6,269 bases of DNA from positions 1 through 6,269 of the forward strand of contig JASFVN010000269.1 in assembly GCA_050049805.1 (NCBI GenBank). The letters run 5' to 3'. A program made the position numbers and the translations under genes. The notes below the pieces were generated by a model. The model was not told the DNA's origin, did no database searches, and worked only from the letters and a program-made list of their open reading frames with translations. How positions within the stretch are numbered: position 1 is the first letter of the stretch; every line of letters begins with the position of its first letter. Origin of the DNA: JABDNZ01 sp050049805. Lineage in GTDB: Bacteria > Gemmatimonadota > Gemmatimonadetes > Longimicrobiales > Gaopeijiaceae. Below are positions 1 to 5,411 of this stretch, piece by piece.

Positions 1-793
1 TGAAGTTCTCGGTGTGCCATTGCTCGTCGTGGATGGCCATCTCCTGGGGTGAGCCGAGGCCGGCCAGGATGGGCATGACACCGCGGATGGGGTTCTTGTC
101 CCGTTTTTCGATGTACTTCAGCGCCTCGTTGCAGTGCTCGATGAACTCCAGGGGCCGTGCGATCTGGATGTCCTTGGATCCTCGCACCGCGATGGCCTTC
201 AGGTTCTTGTCGCCCATGACCCCACCGCAGCCCAGGCGGCTGGCGCTGGCCCGGCCCTGCTCGATGGAGGCGAACCAAACCCGGTTTTCACCGGCCAGAC
301 CGATGGAGGAGACCTGCACATTCGGATCCCCCAGCTCCTGTCGGATGAGCTCGGCGCTCTCCAGTGTGCCCAGGCCCACGAACCGCTTGGCGTCCCGAAT
401 CTCCACCGTATCGTTGTTGATATAGAGGTAGACCCACTCGGGGGCCTTTCCCCGGATGACCACCTTGTCGTATCCGGCGTGCTTGAGCTCCGGCCCCCAG
501 AATCCCCCCATCATGGAGAAGGCGAAGAGCTTTGTTTGGGGAGAGACGGTGGATACGATTGTGCGATTACATCCCGGAGCGGGCGTGCCGGCGAGAAGGC
601 CTGTGCCGAAGACCAGGAGGTTCTCCGCGTCGAAGGCGTCCACCTCCGGGCCGACCCGATCCCACATCAACCGGGCATTCGTGCCCAAGCCCCCGAGGTG
701 CAGCTCGCTCACATGCGGATCGGTGGGCACCCTCTCGATGTTTCCCCTGGTGAGATCGACTTCCAGGTTGAAGCCCGTTTCTGCGTACCTCAT
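1..793 (-). CDS. AOR-family tungsten oxidoreductase, BamB-like (N-terminal part; continues past base 1)
   Basis: This is the N-terminal 264 residues of an aldehyde:ferredoxin oxidoreductase-family protein, a family that binds a tungsten bis-pterin and one [4Fe-4S] cluster. Family marks seen: a GGLGTNA stretch at 34-40, APGCNRT at 72-78, a GGFWGPELKHAGYDKV block at 96-111, IGLAGENR at 164-171, and GRASASRLGCGGVMGDKNLKAIAVRG-type pterin-binding region at 180-205. From memory of the family, the N-terminus (MRYAETGFNLEVDLTRGNIERV) and the segment around PILAGLGSPQ (241-250) match BamB, the catalytic subunit of class II benzoyl-CoA reductase, better than classical aldehyde oxidoreductases. The [4Fe-4S] cysteines normally lie just beyond the visible part, so about 40% of a roughly 650-residue protein is present. 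The start is set by AGGGAG seven bases upstream and by an ATGA overlap with the TetR gene. BamB paralogues act on several acyl/aryl substrates, so the substrate is not settled. Confidence 0.9.
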   Translation of the reverse strand, partial: MRYAETGFNLEVDLTRGNIERVPTDPHVSELHLGGLGTNARLMWDRVGPEVDAFDAENLLVFGTGLLAGTPAPGCNRTIVSTVSPQTKLFAFSMMGGFWGPELKHAGYDKVVIRGKAPEWVYLYINNDTVEIRDAKRFVGLGTLESAELIRQELGDPNVQVSSIGLAGENRVWFASIEQGRASASRLGCGGVMGDKNLKAIAVRGSKDIQIARPLEFIEHCNEALKYIEKRDKNPIRGVMPILAGLGSPQEMAIHDEQWHTENF

Positions 794-1482
794 GAGTCGG
801 CTCCCTGTATGCCGTCGTCGCCCCCGCGGACTCCCCGGGGCCCGGAGTCTCCATCGTCTCCGCTGGAGGTGGAGGCGAAAAACCCGTCCAGGAAAAGGGC
901 GGTCTGTTGGGCGGCCAGGTCGTCCAGGCTCACCTGGCTGCGGCCGGCGTCGTACCACTGATAGAACCAATTGATCATGCCGAAGAGATTGGCGGTGGCG
1001 ATCCAGGAATCCAGCCCGGACTCGGGCTTCGATTCCGGTTTCAGATCTTTGACCAGTTGGTGGACAGCCTCGAAATAGGTGCGGCGCCGCTCCTGGACTA
1101 CTCTGTAGGCTTCCCCTTCCAGGGTTTCGAGCTCCCGGGCGCAGACCTTCAGCTCATGCATGTGCTCGCCGAAGTGCCGGACATGATTGCGGACGGCGGT
1201 GGCTAGACGTTCCTTGGGATCGACGATGCCTTCGAGGCTGGACCCGAGGTCCTGGAGAAGGGAATTGAAAGTATGGTATTGGATCCAGTAGAGGATCTCT
1301 TCCTTGCCGGTGACGTAGTTGTATATCCCGGCGGGGCTGACCTCCGCCTCGGCGGCAATCCGCCTCATGGAGGCTCCGTCGTAACCGACCTCCGAAAACA
1401 CCCGTGCCGCCGACTCCAGGAGATGGAGCCGCCTGTCGTCGAAGCCAGGGGTCCGGTTTTCCGTCTCTGCGAGCTTCAGCAT
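790..1482 (-). CDS. TetR/AcrR-family transcriptional regulator
   Basis: This is a 230-residue dimeric one-component repressor-type regulator. Residues 17-65 form the TetR DNA-binding domain: helix 1 with LLESAARVFSEVGYDGAS, then the helix-turn-helix RRIAAEAEVSPAGIYNYV and the KEEIL segment. The remaining helical part (about 66-203), ending with the pattern NLFGMINWFYQWYDAG and an LFLDGFF helix, resembles the ligand domain of KstR2/PaaR-like TetR proteins that sense acyl-CoA or aryl-CoA thioesters; ligand identity is inference. An unusual Gly/Asp/Ser-rich tail follows (205-230). The start at 1482 is preferred over the longer frame from 1641 because the upstream extension has no family similarity and would contain the promoter and operator. 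The Shine-Dalgarno (GGAAG, 1486-1490) is only three bases from the ATG, so initiation may be weak. The gene is coupled by ATGA to the BamB-like gene and probably controls it and itself. Confidence 0.9.
   Translation of the reverse strand: MLKLAETENRTPGFDDRRLHLLESAARVFSEVGYDGASMRRIAAEAEVSPAGIYNYVTGKEEILYWIQYHTFNSLLQDLGSSLEGIVDPKERLATAVRNHVRHFGEHMHELKVCARELETLEGEAYRVVQERRRTYFEAVHQLVKDLKPESKPESGLDSWIATANLFGMINWFYQWYDAGRSQVSLDDLAAQQTALFLDGFFASTSSGDDGDSGPRGVRGGDDGIQGADS
801..806 (-). promoter_or_regulatory. Ribosome binding site of the AOR/BamB-like gene
   Basis: On the minus strand AGGGAG lies seven bases before the ATG at 793. It sits inside the last codons of the TetR gene, whose TGA overlaps this ATG. 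The arrangement supports translational coupling of the two genes and fixes the oxidoreductase start. Confidence 0.7.
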
Positions 1483-1491
1483 AAGCTTCCG

Positions 1492-1509
1492 TACGAACGT
1501 TCGTTCGTA
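1492..1509. promoter_or_regulatory. Palindromic operator, probable TetR binding site
   Basis: TACGAACG-TT-CGTTCGTA is a perfect 8-bp inverted repeat around a 2-bp centre. A second, shorter perfect dyad, ACGAACGTTCGT (1493-1504), is nested in it. Size and symmetry suit a TetR dimer. The site lies 10 bp upstream of the TetR start codon and about 15 bp downstream of the predicted -10 box, so binding would block early transcription. Binding is inferred from position and symmetry. Confidence 0.72.
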
Positions 1510-1523
1510 TGAGTCCTTTGCGT

Positions 1524-1553
1524 ATGATACGCCGGTTGGGGAGGGGTTGGCAA
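1524..1553 (-). promoter_or_regulatory. Sigma70-type promoter for the TetR-AOR operon
   Basis: On the minus strand, -35 TTGCCA (1553-1548) and -10 TATCAT (1529-1524) are each 5 of 6 matches to consensus, with an 18-bp spacer. Transcription would start near 1517, giving a leader of about 35 bases that contains the palindromic operator. This is the best promoter seen in the window. Confidence 0.6.
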
Positions 1554-1563
1554 GCAAAAAGAA

Positions 1564-1593
1564 CTGCGTGAGGGGCCGGGGGCCTGGTCGCAG
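1564..1593. other. Imperfect GC-rich inverted repeat in the divergent intergenic region
   Basis: CTGCG (1564-1568) pairs with CGCAG (1589-1593), and inside it GGCC (1574-1577) pairs with GGCC (1581-1584) around a GGG loop. The two stems are separated by an internal loop. There is no T-run on either side, so this is not a convincing terminator. It could be a leader structure of moeA or simply chance in GC-rich DNA. The rest of 1594-1700 shows no clear promoter; weak -10-like TAGACT at 1642-1647 lacks a good -35 partner. Confidence 0.25.
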
Positions 1594-1710
1594 AGCGCTT
1601 GTCGAGAAACCCGGCTCATGTACCCCGCAGGAATGAGACACTAGACTTGGAGTGATCTGAGGTTTTGGGGGAGTGGGGCCGCAATCCGTGAAGTGTGACC
1701 AGGGAGCGCC

Positions 1711-2943
1711 ATGCCAGACGACGTGCGAATGATGGGGTTTTTCGAAAAGACCGACTTGGAGTCGGGCTTGGAGGCTCTGAGGTCGTGCGTGAGGCCCCTC
1801 GGGGAGGAAATGGTGCCTTTACGGGAGGCTCTGGGCCGCACCCTGGCCCAGGACGTCATCTCAACGGAGATCGTCCCTGCCTTCCACAAGAGCGCCATGG
1901 ACGGCTTCGCCGTTCGGGGAGCCGAGACCTTCGGGGCCACACCCAACGACCCGGTCCCCTTCCGGGTCGTCGGAGAGATCCTACCGGGCGATAGCGGCGA
2001 CCTGGATGTCAAACCGGGTGAGGCCGTCCGGATCATGACGGGCGGCGCCATGCCGACGGGTGCCGACGCCGTCCTCATGGCGGAGTACGCTACCGACCGA
2101 GGCGACGTGGTCCTGGCCAACGCCTCGGTGGTCCCCGGCCGAAACGTGGCTCGGGCCGGGGAAGACATTCAGAGGGGGGACCGGGTCCTGGGGCGGGGTC
2201 GGCTCCTTCGACCTGCCGATCTCGGTGTACTGGCTTCCATCAGGGTGTCCAAAGTGGCGGTGATGAAGCGGCCGATAGTCGGAATCCTCTCCACCGGCAA
2301 TGAGCTGGTGGAGTATGATTCAGAGGACCGGGTCCGGCCGGGGCAGGTGGTCAACTCCTGCGGCCCCATGTTGGAGGGGATGGTTCACCAGACCGGCGGT
2401 CAGCCGAGATGGCTGGGGACCGTTCCGGACGAGAGGGAGGCCCTTCGGGAGGCCCTTCTCAGCTTCGACGGTGACATCCTCCTCACCACCGGAGCTACCT
2501 CCACCGGCCAGGAGGACTATCTGCCGGGTCTCCTGACGGAGCTCGGGGAGCTCCTCGTCCATGGCGTCAACATTCGGCCCGCCTCTCCTCTGGCTTTTGG
2601 CCGTTTGGGCCATACTCTGGCCGTACTCCTCCCTGGCAATCCTGTGGCTGCCATGGTGGGCTTCGACGTCTTCGTTCGGCCGGCCCTCCAGCTTCAGCTG
2701 GGCCAGGAAGAGCGCCGGTGGAATCGCAGGGTCCGGGGCAACCTGAAACGGAAGATCGCCTCGTCCCTCAACCGCACGGATTTCGTACGGGTCACGCTTC
2801 CTGAGGAAGGGACTGTCGAACCCCTCCGGTCCGGCGGTGCCGGAGTTCTCACCTCAGTGACCAGGGCCGACGGGTTTGTGATTGTGGGGCGAGACGAGGA
2901 GGGCCTGGAGGCGGGCACCGAAGTGGAGGTATACCTGTACTGA
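1711..2943 (+). CDS. moeA: Molybdopterin molybdotransferase MoeA (variant active-site motifs)
   Basis: A 410-residue cytoplasmic enzyme of the MoeA family, which inserts molybdate or tungstate into adenylylated molybdopterin. Domain order is standard: MoeA N-terminal region (about 15-180), including SAMDGFAVRG at 61-70, GGAMPTGADAV at 111-121 and AGEDIQRGD at 149-157; MoCF-biosynthesis domain (about 186-328); and C-terminal beta-barrel (about 338-410) with a typical TSVTRADGFVIV segment. Length is normal. Several motifs depart from the usual form: STGNEL (194-199) instead of STGDEL, TTGATSTG (259-266) instead of SGGVSxG, and RPASP (289-293) instead of KPGKP, while LPGNP (307-311) is kept. AGGGAG four bases before the ATG supports this start over the ATGs at 1729 and 1732, which lack a Shine-Dalgarno. 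It is the first gene of the rightward operon and may serve the divergent tungsten enzyme. Confidence 0.93.
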   Translation: MPDDVRMMGFFEKTDLESGLEALRSCVRPLGEEMVPLREALGRTLAQDVISTEIVPAFHKSAMDGFAVRGAETFGATPNDPVPFRVVGEILPGDSGDLDVKPGEAVRIMTGGAMPTGADAVLMAEYATDRGDVVLANASVVPGRNVARAGEDIQRGDRVLGRGRLLRPADLGVLASIRVSKVAVMKRPIVGILSTGNELVEYDSEDRVRPGQVVNSCGPMLEGMVHQTGGQPRWLGTVPDEREALREALLSFDGDILLTTGATSTGQEDYLPGLLTELGELLVHGVNIRPASPLAFGRLGHTLAVLLPGNPVAAMVGFDVFVRPALQLQLGQEERRWNRRVRGNLKRKIASSLNRTDFVRVTLPEEGTVEPLRSGGAGVLTSVTRADGFVIVGRDEEGLEAGTEVEVYLY

Positions 2944-2953
2944 AGAGGGTATC

Positions 2954-4945
2954 ATGGCGCGCAAGGGCATTCACTTTCTCAAGACTGTACGCAAGTCCGA
3001 GGCAGAGCGAATCTGGCACGAGGCTCTCAACCTGGATCCCTTGGGTTCAGAAGAGGTGCCTCTGACCGAAGCTCAGGGGCGGATTCTCAGCGAGGATATC
3101 CTGGTTCCCGTGGACGTGCCTCCTTTCGACCGGTCTCTCGTGGATGGATATGCCGTCAACGCTGCTGACACCTTCGAGGCCGAAGAGGACGCGCCGGTGA
3201 CGCTGGAGCTCCTGCCAGATGAAGCGCCGGCCGGAGCTGTCCCGACCATGGAGGTCGCGAAAGGCACTGCCCTGGAGGTGGCCACGGGTGGTGTGATTCC
3301 TCGGGGTGCGTCCGCGGTGCAGATGGTGGAATTGAGCGAAGTGGAGGAGAACACTCTCCGGCTCTACAAGCCTGTGGCACCGGGATCCAATATCCAGGTG
3401 GCCGGGGGGGACATGCGGACGGGGGAGACCGTGCTCCGGGCCGGCCAGGAGCTGACGACTCGGGAGCTCGGAGTACTGGCGGCCCTGGGTATCGACCGGG
3501 TCAAGGTTCGCAGGCGCCCACGGGTGGCTATCATCTCCACTGGGGACGAGTTGGTCCCTCCGGGAAAGCCTCTGGTACCAGGCAAGATCTACGATTCCAA
3601 CGCCACCACCGTCACGGCGGCGGTGCAGGATCATGGCGGGGAGCCGGAGTTCCTGGGAGTAATTCCGGACGACGAGAAAGCCCTGAAGGCTGCTTGCCAA
3701 AAGGCCCACAGGGACTTCGATGTGGTCATCCTTTCCGGCGGCACTTCGAAAGGAGCCGGCGACCTCACCTTCGGTGTCATCGACGGCCTGTCAGAGCCGG
3801 GAATCCTCGTCCACGGCGTGAGCATCAAACCGGGAAAACCCATCGTCCTGGCTGCGTGGGGGCGCCGCCCCGTGGTGGTCCTTCCGGGCTTTCCCACCTC
3901 CGCCATCATCACCTTCAACCTCTTCGTTGCCCCTGTCATTCGGAGACTGGCGAACCTTCCGGCCCCCGTCGAAGAAGAGTCATTTGAGGCCCGGCTTGCC
4001 GTTCGATATCACTCTGCGGAGGGACGCCATGAGCACGTGCTGGTGAATCTGGTCCCCGGCGCTGGAGGTATGCCCGCCGCTTATCCCATCACGGGAGCTT
4101 CCGGTTCCATTCACGCCTTCGCCCAGGCGGACGGGACTATGGAGCTGCCAGCGGATCGGGGGGTGGCCCGTGAAGGGGACCTGGTGCGAGTGAGGCCGTT
4201 GGCGAAGAAGATGAGGGTGCCGGACTTGACCATTATCGGGAGCCATTGCAGGGGGGTGGACCTGGCCCTGGAAATCCTGCGGAGGGAAGGGGAACTCACG
4301 GCCAAGGTCATCAACGTGGGATCTTCCGCTGGAGTGGAGGCTTGCGCCCGCGGCGAGACCGATCTCGCCGGCTCACACCTACTGGATCCGGCCTCGGGAG
4401 AGTATAACCGTGGCGCTCTGGAGCGGGTTGGTGAGGAAGGGGTGCTGATAAGGGGTTATGTCAGGCGCCAGGGCATCTACTTCCGCAGCGACATGTTCCC
4501 GGACCGCCCTCCCACCCTCGCGAAGCTGGTGGGGAGGGCTGACCTGAGGATGCTCAACCGCACCAAGGGAGCTGGCACCCGTGTGCTCCTGGACCTCCTG
4601 CTCCAGGAGATTGCCGCCTCCAGGGGTCTCACCCTGGAAGAGCTTCGATCCGAGATTGCCGGGTACGAGGTGGAAACCCGCTCTCACAACGCCGTGGCGG
4701 CTGCGGTGGCTTCCGGCCGGGCTGACTGGGGTTTGGGAATCGAGGCGGTGGCCCATGCTTACGACCTTGGATTCGAACCCCTTCGGGACGAGGAGTACGA
4801 CTTCTTCTCGACCCGAGAGCGCTTGGGGCGGGCACCGGTCCAGGCCTTCCTCCAGGTCTTGAAGTCATCCGAATTCAAAGACGCCCTCGGGCTTCTACCG
4901 GGGTTCTTCCCTCACCCCGATACGGGGGAATTTCTGAACCTTTGA
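2954..4945 (+). CDS. moeA: MoeA fused to a periplasmic-binding-protein-like domain (molybdopterin biosynthesis)
   Basis: A 663-residue two-part protein. Residues 1-418 are a complete MoeA, the cytoplasmic insertase that places Mo or W in molybdopterin: RSLVDGYAV (60-68), a GGD...GETV segment (151-160), STGDEL (195-200), SGGTSKGAGD (261-270), KPGKP (292-296), LPGFP (310-314) and a MoeA C-terminal barrel with GASGSIHAFAQADG (381-394). Residues about 424-655 form a PBP-like domain (type of Pfam PF12727), with NVGSSAGVEACARGETDLAG (454-473), NRTKGAGTR (535-543) and SHNAVAAAVASGRADWGLG (577-595). No signal peptide is present, so the binding domain works in the cytoplasm. Starts 10 bp after the first moeA, with GAGGG four bases before the ATG; an upstream in-frame ATG at 2882 would lie inside the preceding gene and adds no family sequence. 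Only about 40% at most of the first domain appears shared with its neighbour, so this is an old paralogue rather than a recent duplicate. The fused domain may sense metal oxyanion or cofactor (inference). Confidence 0.93.
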   Translation: MARKGIHFLKTVRKSEAERIWHEALNLDPLGSEEVPLTEAQGRILSEDILVPVDVPPFDRSLVDGYAVNAADTFEAEEDAPVTLELLPDEAPAGAVPTMEVAKGTALEVATGGVIPRGASAVQMVELSEVEENTLRLYKPVAPGSNIQVAGGDMRTGETVLRAGQELTTRELGVLAALGIDRVKVRRRPRVAIISTGDELVPPGKPLVPGKIYDSNATTVTAAVQDHGGEPEFLGVIPDDEKALKAACQKAHRDFDVVILSGGTSKGAGDLTFGVIDGLSEPGILVHGVSIKPGKPIVLAAWGRRPVVVLPGFPTSAIITFNLFVAPVIRRLANLPAPVEEESFEARLAVRYHSAEGRHEHVLVNLVPGAGGMPAAYPITGASGSIHAFAQADGTMELPADRGVAREGDLVRVRPLAKKMRVPDLTIIGSHCRGVDLALEILRREGELTAKVINVGSSAGVEACARGETDLAGSHLLDPASGEYNRGALERVGEEGVLIRGYVRRQGIYFRSDMFPDRPPTLAKLVGRADLRMLNRTKGAGTRVLLDLLLQEIAASRGLTLEELRSEIAGYEVETRSHNAVAAAVASGRADWGLGIEAVAHAYDLGFEPLRDEEYDFFSTRERLGRAPVQAFLQVLKSSEFKDALGLLPGFFPHPDTGEFLNL

Positions 4946-4979
4946 CGCGGGAACGAGGCCTGGGAGAAATGATGAGATC

Positions 4980-5411
4980 ATGCGAGCCCTGAACATCGCT
5001 CTGAGGACTGCCCATATCGGGGCCATGGCGTTCCTGTTGGGAGGACACGCGTTCGACGTTTCTCCGGAAAGGCTTCAGGTAAGCCTCTGGGCGACCATCG
5101 GGACCGGTGTCGCCCTTGGGGGGGTGGAATCGGGTCTCCGCCTGCTCTGGCTTCATCAGGGACGGGGTCTCATGACCCTGGGGAAGCTGGCACTCCTCTG
5201 CCTCGTTCCCCTGGCCTGGGATTACCGGATTCCGATTCTCCTCCTGGTGGTTGTGGTGGCTTCCGTCGGCTCCCATATGTCGGGCCGATTCCGTTACTAC
5301 TCCATTGTGTACCGCCGCGTCATCCACGACAGCTACGGTCCGGGCGGAAGGAAGGCCCGGGAGGCCGAAGTCGGCCTGAAAGCTGCCGATCCTCAGGAGG
5401 TTCGGAGATGA
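4980..5411 (+). CDS. Small four-helix membrane protein, conserved hypothetical type
   Basis: A 143-residue integral inner-membrane protein of unknown function. Hydrophobic segments suggest four helices: about 9-25, 34-58, 65-80 and 83-98, followed by a basic, hydrophilic cytoplasm-like tail (101-143). Histidines sit in or at the ends of the helices (H12, H23, H59, H99), in motifs AHIGAM, GGHAF, LHQGRG and GSHMSGRFRYYS. Such a pattern would suit b-haem ligation, but no family assignment confirms this. The gene follows the MoeA-PBP gene after 34 bp, with a poor Shine-Dalgarno (GGGAG 13 bases upstream), so translation may depend on the upstream gene or be low. Its TGA overlaps the ATG of the diheme lipoprotein, which implies that the two proteins are made together and perhaps act as a membrane anchor/electron-transfer partner pair. 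Confidence 0.78.
   Translation: MRALNIALRTAHIGAMAFLLGGHAFDVSPERLQVSLWATIGTGVALGGVESGLRLLWLHQGRGLMTLGKLALLCLVPLAWDYRIPILLLVVVVASVGSHMSGRFRYYSIVYRRVIHDSYGPGGRKAREAEVGLKAADPQEVRR
5395..5400 (+). promoter_or_regulatory. Strong ribosome binding site of the diheme lipoprotein gene
   Basis: A full AGGAGG lies seven bases before the ATG at 5408, within the last codons of the membrane-protein gene. It decides the lipoprotein start and suggests that this gene is translated more strongly than the one before it. Confidence 0.75.

Noticed and set aside
134..961. Open frame of 275 codons on the plus strand
   Set aside because: It runs antisense to the AOR/BamB-like gene and the end of the TetR gene; its product is Pro/Arg/His-rich with no family pattern, as expected for a shadow frame in GC-rich DNA.
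1564..1593. Rho-independent terminator in the intergenic region
   Set aside because: The hairpin is imperfect and has no following T-run, and no gene ends nearby on either strand.
1483..1641. N-terminal extension of the TetR gene to an ATG at 1641
   Set aside because: The extra 53 residues lack similarity to TetR proteins, and the stretch contains the best promoter and the palindromic operator.
1594..1710. Molybdenum-cofactor riboswitch upstream of moeA
   Set aside because: I could not recognise the conserved elements of that RNA by eye; a covariance-model search of 1483-1710 would settle it.
1641..2168. Minus-strand open frame of 175 codons opposite the first moeA
   Set aside because: The plus strand holds clear MoeA N-terminal motifs; the antisense product is Ser/Arg/Pro-rich without recognisable features.
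2882..2953. Earlier in-frame start for the MoeA-PBP gene
   Set aside because: The added 24 residues overlap the end of the first moeA in another frame and have no MoeA-like sequence, whereas the ATG at 2954 has a Shine-Dalgarno.
3047..3709. Minus-strand open frame of 220 codons
   Set aside because: It lies wholly within the MoeA-PBP gene, and the translation shows no domain or plausible start signal.
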